The translations under genes and the position numbers were made by a program. A stretch of 10,399 bases of DNA from Alphaproteobacteria bacterium. Lineage in GTDB: Bacteria; Pseudomonadota; Alphaproteobacteria; Micropepsales; Micropepsaceae. The DNA lies in the NCBI GenBank assembly GCA_015654715.1, contig JAATGK010000127.1:1-10399 (forward strand), read 5' to 3'. Shown here one piece after another: positions 1-6,417 of this stretch. Numbering within the stretch: position 1 is the first letter of the stretch; each line of letters opens with the position of its first letter. The notes below the pieces were generated by a model. It saw nothing but the letters and a program-made list of their open reading frames with translations, was not told the origin of the DNA and searched no databases.

Positions 1-1047
1 GCCCTCGCGCGAGACCGGCGAAAAGATGCCGCCCGCTTTCAGGCTTCCCGCTCGCGCCGCAAACAGCACCAGCGAGCCGCCGGTGACGATGGCGATGAGC
101 GCCAGGATGAAGCGTCCGCGGGCCGGATCATTGGCAAAGGCATGCACCGATGTCAGCACGCCCGAGCGCACCAAAAATGTGCCGAGCAGCGACAGCGAGA
201 AGGCGAGGATGGCGAGAAACACCGTCCAGCCCTTCAAGGTGTCGCGCTTTTCGACCACGATGGCCGAATGCAGCAGCGCCGTGCCCGCCAGCCACGGCAT
301 CAGCGAGGCGTTTTCCACCGGGTCCCACGCCCACCAGCCGCCCCAGCCGAGGGTGTAATACGACCACCATGAGCCCATCGCGATGCCGAGGGTCAGGGAA
401 CACCATGCGACCAGTGTCCTCGGCCTGACCCAGCGCGCCCAGGCGGCATCGACCTTGCCTTCGATCAACGCGGCGATGGCGAACGAGAACGCCATCGAGA
501 AGCCGACATAACCGAGATAGAGAAACGGCGGATGGAAGGCGAGGCCGGGGTCCTGCAACAAGGGATTAAGACCATTGCCGTTGACCGGCGGCGGATCGAG
601 GCGCGCGAACGGGTTGGAGGTCATCAGGATGAACGCGAGGAAGCCGAAGGCGATCATTCCCTGCACGGACAACACTCGCGCCCGCAAACTCGGCGGCAGG
701 CCATTGCCGAACAGCGCCACCGCCAGCCCGTAAAGCGCCAGGATGAGCGTCCACAGCAGCATCGAGCCTTCATGGTTGCCCCAGACGCCGGTGATTTTGT
801 AAAGCAGCGGCTTGTCGGTATGGCTGTGCAGCACAACGTTGACGACCGAGAAGTCGCTGGTGACATGCAGCCACATCAATGCCGCGAACGACAGCGCCAC
901 CAACGCGAATTGCGCGCTCGCGGCCGCCGGCGCAAGTTTCATCCAAGCGGCATCGCCACGCGCGGCGCCGATCAGCGGCACAGCCGACTGCACTGCCGCA
1001 ACCAGCAGCGCCAGGATCAAGGCGTAGAGTCCGAGTTCGGCGATCAC
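1..1047 (-). CDS. ccmF: Cytochrome c-type biogenesis protein CcmF, haem lyase subunit (N-terminal part, cut by the left edge)
   Basis: CcmF is the large inner-membrane subunit of the system I haem lyase, which takes haem from holo-CcmE and attaches it to CxxCH motifs of apocytochrome c on the periplasmic side. The 349 visible codons run from the start at 1047 to the window edge, about half of a typical CcmF of roughly 650 residues. The WWD haem-handling motif WGGWWAWDPVEN is at residues 235-246, preceded by the GNHEGS motif at 90-95. Histidines 172 (in FHPP), 260 (in LLHS) and 302 (in SVHAF) match, offset by one, E. coli CcmF His173, His261 and His303, the haem ligands. Many hydrophobic membrane segments alternate with these motifs. 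The GTG at 1047 is the only possible start, because an in-frame TGA lies three codons upstream and the MIAELG N-terminus fits the family; the ribosome site is weak. The gene is divergent from the aminotransferase, so it begins its own transcript and is not directly preceded by ccmE. Confidence 0.96.
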   Translation of the reverse strand, partial: MIAELGLYALILALLVAAVQSAVPLIGAARGDAAWMKLAPAAASAQFALVALSFAALMWLHVTSDFSVVNVVLHSHTDKPLLYKITGVWGNHEGSMLLWTLILALYGLAVALFGNGLPPSLRARVLSVQGMIAFGFLAFILMTSNPFARLDPPPVNGNGLNPLLQDPGLAFHPPFLYLGYVGFSMAFSFAIAALIEGKVDAAWARWVRPRTLVAWCSLTLGIAMGSWWSYYTLGWGGWWAWDPVENASLMPWLAGTALLHSAIVVEKRDTLKGWTVFLAILAFSLSLLGTFLVRSGVLTSVHAFANDPARGRFILALIAIVTGGSLVLFAARAGSLKAGGIFSPVSREG

Positions 1048-1194
1048 AGGATTTCAAGCACCCGCTGGGCGTGCGGTTAATGGAGTCATCTTAATTAAGG
1101 CCCGCTGACGCAAACGGCAACATAATGTGTGACCTCGCGCGTTGTCCGCCACCGTCCCGGCGCCTAAAAACGTAACAAATGCATATCAACCCTC

Positions 1195-1201
1195 AAGGAG
1201 G
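1195..1201 (+). promoter_or_regulatory. Strong Shine-Dalgarno of the aminotransferase gene, inside a small hairpin
   Basis: AAGGAGG is a near-perfect Shine-Dalgarno, with AGGAGG ending 5 nt before the ATG at 1207; this fixes the start. Its GAGGG part (1198-1202) can pair with CCCTC at 1190-1194 around a 3-nt AAG loop, so the site could be partly hidden in the mRNA. Confidence 0.75.
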
Positions 1202-1206
1202 GGACC

Positions 1207-2334
1207 ATGGCCATTCCGTTCATCGATCTTCAGGCGCAGCGAGCCCGGCTCGGCGAGCCGCTCAATCAGGCGATTCTGGCGGCGGTGGCCAGCGGGCAGT
1301 GGATTTTGGGACCACAGGTCGCCGCCTTCGAAGCGGAACTGGCGGCCTTTGCCGGCGTCAAGCACGCGGTGGCCTGCGGCAACGGCACCGATGCGCTGCA
1401 AATCGTGTTGATGGCCTGGGGTATCGGGCCGGGCGACGCGGTGTTCGTGCCCGCTTTCACCTTCTGCGCCACCGGCGAAGTGGTGCCGCTGGTCGGGGCG
1501 ACGCCGGTGTTCGTCGACGTGCTGCCCGATACCTACAATATGGATCCGGCATCGCTCGAAGCGGCGATTGCCATGGTCAAGAAAGAGGGCAAGCTGACGC
1601 CGAAAGCGGTCATTCCGGTCGATCTGTTCGGCCAGCCGGCCGACTATCGCGTCCTTGAGCCGATCGTTCGCCGCGCCGGTCTCAAGCTTTTGTGCGACAC
1701 CGCGCAAGCCTTCGGCGCCAAATATCACGGCAAGGTGACGGGCTCGATCGGCGATGCCGCGGCCACCAGTTTCTTCCCGGCCAAGCCGCTCGGCTGCTAC
1801 GGCGACGGCGGCGCCTGTTTCACCGATGACGACGATCTGGCCAAGCTGTTCAAATCGATCCGCATGCATGGTGAAGGCACCGACCGCTACGAGAACGTCC
1901 GCATCGGCCTCAACTCGCGCCTCGACACCATTCAGGCGGCGATCCTGAGCCAAAAACTGACGATTTTCGCCGACGAGATCGAGAAACGTCAGGTCGTGGT
2001 GGCGCGTTATGCCAAAGGCCTGGCGCAATCGAACCGCGTGCAGGTGCCGCGTGTGATCGAAGGTGCGGTGTCGACTTGGGCGCAATACGTGATTCAGGTG
2101 CCCGACCGCGCCAAGCTGCAAGCCGACCTCAAGGCCAAGGGCATTCCGACCGCCGTCTATTATCCGATCCCGCTGTCGGAGCAGAAGGGCTACAGCCATT
2201 ATCCCAGCGTGCCGACGCCGGTGTCGAAGCGGATTTCGAAAACCGTCGTGGCGCTGCCGATGCATCCCTACATGGAGACCGCGACTCAAGACACGATCAT
2301 CGCGGCAGTGCTGGAAAGCGTCGGCGGGGTGTGA
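1207..2334 (+). CDS. DegT/DnrJ/EryC1/StrS-family sugar aminotransferase, WbpE-like
   Basis: A 375-residue fold-type I PLP enzyme of the family that transfers an amino group, usually from glutamate, to a keto group of a nucleotide sugar in the cytoplasm, for O-antigen, capsule or glycan synthesis. Visible motifs are IDL at residues 6-8, GPQVAAFE (35-42), GNGTDALQI (58-66), PAFTF (82-86), the PLP-contacting DTAQAFGA (164-171), FFPAKPLGCYGDGG (189-202) with Schiff-base Lys193, GLNSRLDTIQAAIL (234-247) and PTAVYYPIPL (314-323). These resemble WbpE of Pseudomonas aeruginosa, which makes the 3-amino group of UDP-2-acetamido-3-amino-glucuronate, very closely; the specific substrate is inferred, not shown. 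The start follows a strong Shine-Dalgarno. No other wbp-type gene (3-dehydrogenase, acetyltransferase, epimerase) is in the window, so its partners must be elsewhere. A CATAAT at 1121-1126 could be a -10 box but has no convincing -35. Confidence 0.93.
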   Translation: MAIPFIDLQAQRARLGEPLNQAILAAVASGQWILGPQVAAFEAELAAFAGVKHAVACGNGTDALQIVLMAWGIGPGDAVFVPAFTFCATGEVVPLVGATPVFVDVLPDTYNMDPASLEAAIAMVKKEGKLTPKAVIPVDLFGQPADYRVLEPIVRRAGLKLLCDTAQAFGAKYHGKVTGSIGDAAATSFFPAKPLGCYGDGGACFTDDDDLAKLFKSIRMHGEGTDRYENVRIGLNSRLDTIQAAILSQKLTIFADEIEKRQVVVARYAKGLAQSNRVQVPRVIEGAVSTWAQYVIQVPDRAKLQADLKAKGIPTAVYYPIPLSEQKGYSHYPSVPTPVSKRISKTVVALPMHPYMETATQDTIIAAVLESVGGV

Positions 2335-2505
2335 CCGGCGGCCCCGTGCTAGGGCATTGAGAGCGTTACCAAATGAAGATCACGCATTTGTCAGCGCTGT
2401 CGTGCGGCCAGGGCGCACAGGCGCTGCGTGGACTTTTGGGCGGCGTTGCCCTTTACTTTCCGCGCGGGCACCGATCTCGTTCGCAGGCCTTTTCCGGAGA
2501 TTAAT

Positions 2506-3486
2506 ATGATTATTGTGCGGAGCCCCCTTCGCATCAGTCTTGGCGGCGGCGGCACGGACCATCCTTCCTATTATCGCGAATACGAAGGGTTCCTGATCTC
2601 GGCGGCGATCAACAAATACGTCTACGTGATGCTGCACCAGGGGTTCCACAACGATTTGGTGATTCGCTATTCCAAGCTGGAGCGGGTTTCCAAGCTCGAT
2701 GATGTTCAGCATCCGGTGGTGCGCGAAGTCCTGAAGGAGATGGACATCGACTGGCACGGCCTTGAGATCAACGTGACGGTGGACATTCCCACCCGCGCCG
2801 AACTCGGCGCCTCGTCGGCCTTCACCACGGCGCTGCTCCGTGCCCTGCACATCTACGCCAGGCGCAGCGCTCGCACCACGGAAATTGCCCAGATGGCGAG
2901 CGCGATCCAGCTCGAAAAGCTGCAGGAGCCGCTCGGCAAGCAGGACCAATATATTTCGGCGCTCGGCGGCGTGCGCGCGTTCCGCTTCTGCCGCGACAAT
3001 CACGTCGAGAACTGGCCGGTCACCATGACCGACGAGATGCGCGCCAATCTCGAAGACAGTCTGGCACTGTTCTACACCGGCATCGACTCGCCGGCGCGCG
3101 AGATCGACGAAGAGCTGAACCAGCGCGTCGCGGATTCCGACGAAGAGATGTTGAACCATCTTCACTTCGTCAAGGACCTCGGGCTGCGCAGTCTCGAAGC
3201 GCTGGAGCGCGGCTATCTCAACGAATTCGGCCATCTGCTCGATCAGCATTGGCAGAAGAAGCGGGCCCGTTCGCACTTCATCTCCAGTCCGCAAATCGAC
3301 GAGTGGTACGAACTCGCGATGCAGAACGGCGCCACCGGCGGCAAGCTTCTGGGGGCGGGCGGCGGCGGCTTCTTCCTGTTCCAGACCAGCGACAAGCCGC
3401 GGCTGCGCCGCGCCATGCTGGGTTCGGGCTTGAAAGAGGTCCGCTTCCTGTTCGACTTCGAAGGCACCAAGAGCTTGGTGCAATAA
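2506..3486 (+). CDS. GHMP-family sugar kinase, D-glycero-D-manno-heptose 7-phosphate kinase (HddA)-like
   Basis: A 326-residue small-molecule kinase of the GHMP (galacto-, homoserine, mevalonate, phosphomevalonate) superfamily. Motif 1 is [14 protein letters not shown] at residues 5-18, the phosphate-binding motif 2 is [12 protein letters not shown] at 95-106, KQDQY with Asp147 is the likely catalytic-base region, and the C-terminal glycine motif [18 protein letters not shown] is at 275-292. The motif 1 and KQDQY forms are those of heptose-7-phosphate kinases, which make the 1,7-bisphosphate on the way to GDP-D-glycero-D-manno-heptose. Motif 2 reads ELGASS where GLGSS is usual. The ATG at 2506 is preferred over the in-frame start at 2428 because GGAGA lies 5 nt upstream and family proteins begin [11 protein letters not shown]. 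Its stop is 4 nt before queA, so the two are probably co-transcribed. No isomerase, phosphatase or nucleotidyltransferase of a heptose pathway is nearby, so the substrate is uncertain. Confidence 0.87.
   Translation: MIIVRSPLRISLGGGGTDHPSYYREYEGFLISAAINKYVYVMLHQGFHNDLVIRYSKLERVSKLDDVQHPVVREVLKEMDIDWHGLEINVTVDIPTRAELGASSAFTTALLRALHIYARRSARTTEIAQMASAIQLEKLQEPLGKQDQYISALGGVRAFRFCRDNHVENWPVTMTDEMRANLEDSLALFYTGIDSPAREIDEELNQRVADSDEEMLNHLHFVKDLGLRSLEALERGYLNEFGHLLDQHWQKKRARSHFISSPQIDEWYELAMQNGATGGKLLGAGGGGFFLFQTSDKPRLRRAMLGSGLKEVRFLFDFEGTKSLVQ
3464..3481 (+). repeat. Perfect inverted repeat at the kinase-queA junction
   Basis: GCACCAAG (3464-3471) and CTTGGTGC (3474-3481) are exact reverse complements separated by two bases. 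As RNA this gives a 7-bp stem with a four-base GAGC loop, ending 2 nt before the kinase stop codon and 9 nt before the queA GTG. It lies in the last kinase codons and covers the place where a queA ribosome site would be expected. Confidence 0.6.
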
Positions 3487-3490
3487 TATC

Positions 3491-4540
3491 GTGGACGTTG
3501 CTCTTTTCGATTTCGATCTGCCCGAAGCGTTGATTGCGCTGAGGCCGGCCGAGCCGCGCGATTCCGCAAAGCTTCTGGTCGTGCATGAAGACGGCCGGCT
3601 GGAACACGCGCGGGTGCGCGACCTGCCGCGTTTCTTGCGTGCCCGCGACGTGCTGGTGGTCAATGACACCAAGGTGATTCAGGCGCGGCTTAGAGGCGTG
3701 CGCCAACGCGACGGCAGTCCTGGCGCCAAGATCGAGCTGCTTTTGCATCGCCGCACCGCCCCCGACCGCTTCCTCGCCTTTGCCCGCCCGGCCAAGAAGC
3801 TGCATCCCGGTGATTTGCTGAAGCTGGGCCAATCCATTGCGGCAGCAGTCGTCTCGCGCGGCGACGCGGGCGAAGTGGAAATCGGTTTTGCGCTTGCCGG
3901 CGCGCGGCTTGACGCGGCCATCGCAGCGGAAGGCGAAACGCCGCTACCGCCCTATATCGCCGGAAAGCGCAAGGCCGATGCGCGCGACACCACCGATTAC
4001 CAGACCATCTATGCCCGCGAGGCGGGCTCGGTGGCGGCGCCGACCGCGGGTCTACATTTTACGCCGGAGCTGTTTGCGCGGTTGACCGAAGCGGGCGTGG
4101 GGCGCGAGCATGTTACCCTGCATGTCGGGCCCGGGACGTTTTTGCCGGTCTCGGCCGCCGATACGTCGGAACACAAGATGCATTCGGAATATGCCGTGCT
4201 GGAAGAGGGCGCAGCCGGACGGCTGAATGGCGCGCGGGCGGCGGGCGGGCGCATCGTGGCGGTGGGCACCACCAGCCTGCGCACCCTCGAAAGCGCCGCG
4301 ACGCCGGATGGCGTGATTCATCCGATGGCGCGCGAAACCGACATCTTCATCACCCCGGGCTACCAATTCCGCACCGCCGAGGTGCTGCTGACGAATTTCC
4401 ACCTGCCGCGCTCGACCCTGTTCATGCTGGTGTCGGCGTTTTCGGGGCGGCAAACCATGCAAAAGGCCTATGCCGAGGCGATCGCCGAGCATTATCGCTT
4501 CTACAGCTACGGCGATGCGTGCCTGTTGTTTCGGGCATAA
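3491..4540 (+). CDS. queA: S-adenosylmethionine:tRNA ribosyltransferase-isomerase QueA
   Basis: QueA transfers and isomerises the ribose of S-adenosylmethionine onto preQ1 at tRNA wobble position 34, giving epoxyqueuosine in tRNAs with GUN anticodons. It is a cytoplasmic enzyme acting after Tgt. The 349-residue length is normal. Family blocks seen in order are [20 protein letters not shown] (7-26), [11 protein letters not shown] (57-67), PLPPYI (151-156), DYQTIYA (169-175), [16 protein letters not shown] (179-194), [10 protein letters not shown] (211-220), [11 protein letters not shown] (258-268), [11 protein letters not shown] (283-293), [19 protein letters not shown] (299-317) and YRFYSYGDA (335-343). 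The GTG start is 4 nt after the kinase stop and has no recognisable Shine-Dalgarno, so translational coupling is likely. In many bacteria tgt follows queA directly; here a toxin-antitoxin pair lies between them. Confidence 0.97.
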   Translation: MDVALFDFDLPEALIALRPAEPRDSAKLLVVHEDGRLEHARVRDLPRFLRARDVLVVNDTKVIQARLRGVRQRDGSPGAKIELLLHRRTAPDRFLAFARPAKKLHPGDLLKLGQSIAAAVVSRGDAGEVEIGFALAGARLDAAIAAEGETPLPPYIAGKRKADARDTTDYQTIYAREAGSVAAPTAGLHFTPELFARLTEAGVGREHVTLHVGPGTFLPVSAADTSEHKMHSEYAVLEEGAAGRLNGARAAGGRIVAVGTTSLRTLESAATPDGVIHPMARETDIFITPGYQFRTAEVLLTNFHLPRSTLFMLVSAFSGRQTMQKAYAEAIAEHYRFYSYGDACLLFRA

Positions 4541-4541
4541 C

Positions 4542-4570
4542 TTGCGATTGTAGGTGCCTGTAGGTACAAT
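4542..4570 (+). promoter_or_regulatory. Predicted sigma70-like promoter of the toxin-antitoxin pair with overlapping repeats
   Basis: TTGCGA (4542-4547) and TACAAT (4565-4570) match the -35 and -10 consensus at 4/6 and 5/6 with exactly 17 bp between. The -35 begins one base after the queA stop. The spacer holds two direct TGTAGGT copies (4549-4555, 4559-4565), 10 bp apart, bounded by the inverted pair TTGTA (4548-4552) and TACAA (4565-4569), a plausible autoregulatory operator. The expected transcription start, about 7 nt after the -10, coincides with the A of the antitoxin ATG at 4577. Confidence 0.6.
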
Positions 4571-4576
4571 GCATAT

Positions 4577-4864
4577 ATGACCAGAATTGGCCTGCACGAG
4601 CTGAAAGATCGGTTGGACGTGTACATCGCCAAGGTACGCGCCGGCGAAACCGTGGTCGTGACCGAAAGGGGCGAAGTGATCGCAGAACTAACGCCTACGA
4701 CGTCGACTGAAAATGCCGCATTGCTCGAAATGGTCCGCCGGGGCGAAGCCACGTTGGGCAAGCCGATCAAAGATCGCAAAGCACTCTATCACCCGATGAA
4801 GCGATTGAAGATAAGCATCAGTTCCGCGGAATTGTTGAGCGCAGTGCGCGGCGATGACCGATGA
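4577..4864 (+). CDS. Type II antitoxin, Phd/YefM-fold (VapB-like, prevent-host-death family)
   Basis: A 95-residue protein with the classic Phd/YefM N-terminus: GLHELKDRL at residues 5-13, then VRAGETVVVTERGEVIAEL at 20-38. This half (about 1-45) dimerises and binds its own promoter in known members; the charged C-terminal half (about 46-95) is expected to fold on, and block, the toxin. It overlaps the PIN toxin gene by 4 nt (ATGA), the usual arrangement for translational coupling with antitoxin first. The start is fixed by the family N-terminus. There is no Shine-Dalgarno, and the predicted transcription start falls on the ATG, which suggests a leaderless message. Base composition here is lower in GC than in queA and tgt, consistent with acquisition by transfer. 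The partner identifies it as the antitoxin of a VapBC-type module. Confidence 0.92.
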   Translation: MTRIGLHELKDRLDVYIAKVRAGETVVVTERGEVIAELTPTTSTENAALLEMVRRGEATLGKPIKDRKALYHPMKRLKISISSAELLSAVRGDDR

Positions 4865-5286
4865 ATCTCTACGCTGAATCGAGCGCGATATTGGCGTGGC
4901 TATTCAGCGAGGATACTGAGCCTCATATCAGCGAAGCGCTCGAAAGCGCAGAAGCAGTTGCATCGTCCGACTTGACGTTAGTCGAATGCGACAGGGCGAT
5001 CTGGCGGGTGGTTGCACTTGGGGAATTGAGCGAGGTGGATGCAGGGGAATTGCATGCGCGTTTGACAGAGATATCCTCGCACTGGACCATCATGCGACTT
5101 TCACCCGAGGTTATTCAAAGGGCGCGTCAGAAATTTCCGAGTGATCCGATCCGGGCCCTGGACGCATTGCACGTGGCTTCGGCACTTATCGCTGGCAACG
5201 CCATTGCGGATCTTGCCATGCTCAGCCTTGACGAACGGGTCCGGCGGGTGGCAGTGAGCCTCGGTCTTCCTGTTTTGCCGAGCTGA
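4861..5286 (+). CDS. vapC: PIN-domain ribonuclease toxin, VapC family
   Basis: A 141-residue PIN-domain protein, the length of a VapC toxin. VapC toxins are Mg2+- or Mn2+-dependent endoribonucleases; characterised ones cut tRNAs or the 23S sarcin-ricin loop and stop translation. The fold's acidic positions are visible: Glu6 in YAESSA, Glu42 in TLVEC, Asp101 in ALDALHVA (DALH is a typical PIN block) and Asp124 in LSLDERVRRVA. The first position is usually Asp (YLDTSA); Glu here is chemically similar and is seen in some VapC subfamilies, so activity is not excluded. The gene overlaps the antitoxin by 4 nt and ends 6 nt before tgt, so the module's promoter may also transcribe tgt. A hand count of bases 4861-4980 gives 62 of 120 G or C, against 45 of 60 in tgt at 5341-5400. 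The target RNA cannot be read from sequence. Confidence 0.92.
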   Translation: MNLYAESSAILAWLFSEDTEPHISEALESAEAVASSDLTLVECDRAIWRVVALGELSEVDAGELHARLTEISSHWTIMRLSPEVIQRARQKFPSDPIRALDALHVASALIAGNAIADLAMLSLDERVRRVAVSLGLPVLPS

Positions 5287-5292
5287 TCCTCC

Positions 5293-6417
5293 GTGTCTGA
5301 AACATCTTTTGCCCTTGAAATCGCCGCCACCGATGGCGCCGCGCGCACCGGCCTTCTCCACACCGGCCGCGGCGATATCCGCACGCCGGCGTTCATGCCG
5401 GTGGGAACGGTGGGCAGCGTCAAGGCCATGCTGCCGCAAAGCGTGCGCGAGACCGGCGCCGACATTATCCTCGGCAACACCTATCATCTGATGCTGCGTC
5501 CGGGGGCCGAGCGGGTGGCGCGGCTGGGCGGCCTGCACAAATTCTGCGGCTGGGAGCGGCCGATCCTCACCGATTCGGGCGGCTTCCAGGTGATGAGTCT
5601 GGCCAAGCTGCGCAAGATCACCGAAGAGGGCGTCAAGTTCCAGTCGCACATCGATGGCGCCACCGAGTTCCTGTCGCCCGAACGCGCCATGGAAATCCAG
5701 CGCCTGCTCGGCTCCGATATCCAGATGGTGCTCGACGAATGTCCGGCTTTTGGCGGCAGCGAAGACGTGATCGAGAAATCGCTGACGCTCTCCATGCGCT
5801 GGGCGCGGCGCTCGCGCGCGGCGTTCGGCGAGCAGCCGGGCAAGGGCTGTTTCGGCATCGTCCAAGGCGGCACCTTCGCCCATTTGCGCGAACGCTCGGC
5901 GCTCGCGCTCAAGGACATCGGTTTTCACGGCTACGCGGTCGGGGGCCTGGCAGTCGGCGAACCGCAGGCGATGATGTTCGAGACTCTCGATTTCACCGTG
6001 CCGCATCTGCCGACCGACCGACCGCGCTATCTGATGGGCGTCGGCAAACCGGATGACATCGTCGGCGGCGTGCTGCGCGGCATCGATATGTTCGATTGCG
6101 TGCTGCCGACGCGCTCGGGCCGTAATGCTCAGGCCTTCACCTGGGACGGCACCCTGAACTTACGCAATGCCTGCCATACCGAGGACACCGGCCCGATCGA
6201 TACTGCTTGCCGCTGCCCGGCTTGCCGCCAGTTCTCCCGCGCTTATCTGCATCATGCGGTGAAGGCGAACGAGATCATCGCCGCGATGCTGCTGACCTGG
6301 CACAATCTGACTTTCTACCAGGACTTGATGGCGGCGTTGCGCGGCGCCATCGCCGAAGGCCGCGTTGCGGATTTCGCGCGAAGCTTCCTCCACCGTTACG
6401 GCGAACGCACCGCTTAG
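5293..6417 (+). CDS. tgt: tRNA-guanine(34) transglycosylase Tgt
   Basis: Bacterial Tgt swaps guanine 34 of GUN-anticodon tRNAs (Tyr, His, Asn, Asp) for preQ1, the base that QueA then modifies. The 374-residue length is normal. Catalytic Asp94 is in LTDSGGFQV (92-100), Asp148 in VLDECPAF (146-153), the base-recognition glycines in [11 protein letters not shown] (214-224), and the nucleophile Asp268 in [18 protein letters not shown] (266-283). The zinc site is complete: Cys306, Cys308, Cys311 and His337 in the CxCxxC-x25-H spacing. All expected residues are present, so the enzyme should be active. The GTG start is 6 nt after the vapC stop, with no clear Shine-Dalgarno; initiation may depend on ribosomes finishing vapC. 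The TAG stop overlaps the galU stop on the other strand, leaving no room for a terminator between them. Confidence 0.97.
   Translation: MSETSFALEIAATDGAARTGLLHTGRGDIRTPAFMPVGTVGSVKAMLPQSVRETGADIILGNTYHLMLRPGAERVARLGGLHKFCGWERPILTDSGGFQVMSLAKLRKITEEGVKFQSHIDGATEFLSPERAMEIQRLLGSDIQMVLDECPAFGGSEDVIEKSLTLSMRWARRSRAAFGEQPGKGCFGIVQGGTFAHLRERSALALKDIGFHGYAVGGLAVGEPQAMMFETLDFTVPHLPTDRPRYLMGVGKPDDIVGGVLRGIDMFDCVLPTRSGRNAQAFTWDGTLNLRNACHTEDTGPIDTACRCPACRQFSRAYLHHAVKANEIIAAMLLTWHNLTFYQDLMAALRGAIAEGRVADFARSFLHRYGERTA

Noticed and set aside
532..1080. 182-codon plus-strand open frame in the ccmF region
   Set aside because: The minus strand encodes CcmF with conserved histidines and the WWD motif; the plus frame is Gln/Arg/His-rich with no membrane segments or motifs.
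1090..1099. Palindrome CTTAATTAAG in the ccmF/aminotransferase intergenic region
   Set aside because: Short, AT-only core, alone; may be part of a divergent promoter, but no hexamer pair with proper spacing could be assigned.
1186..2289. Long open frame on the minus strand opposite the aminotransferase
   Set aside because: It mirrors the codon phase of a clearly recognisable PLP enzyme; its translation is rich in Arg, His, Gly and Ala without any family motif, as usual for antisense frames in GC-rich DNA.
2370..2390. CAAATG / CATTTG inverted pair downstream of the aminotransferase gene
   Set aside because: Six AT-rich base pairs around nine bases with no T-run is too weak for a terminator, and nothing else supports a regulatory role.
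2428..2505. 26-residue N-terminal extension of the GHMP kinase
   Set aside because: The downstream ATG at 2506 has a good Shine-Dalgarno and begins exactly at the family N-terminus; the extension resembles nothing in the family.
2380..3672. 430-codon minus-strand open frame opposite the kinase and start of queA
   Set aside because: It spans two well-supported plus-strand genes and shows no domain; antisense shadow.
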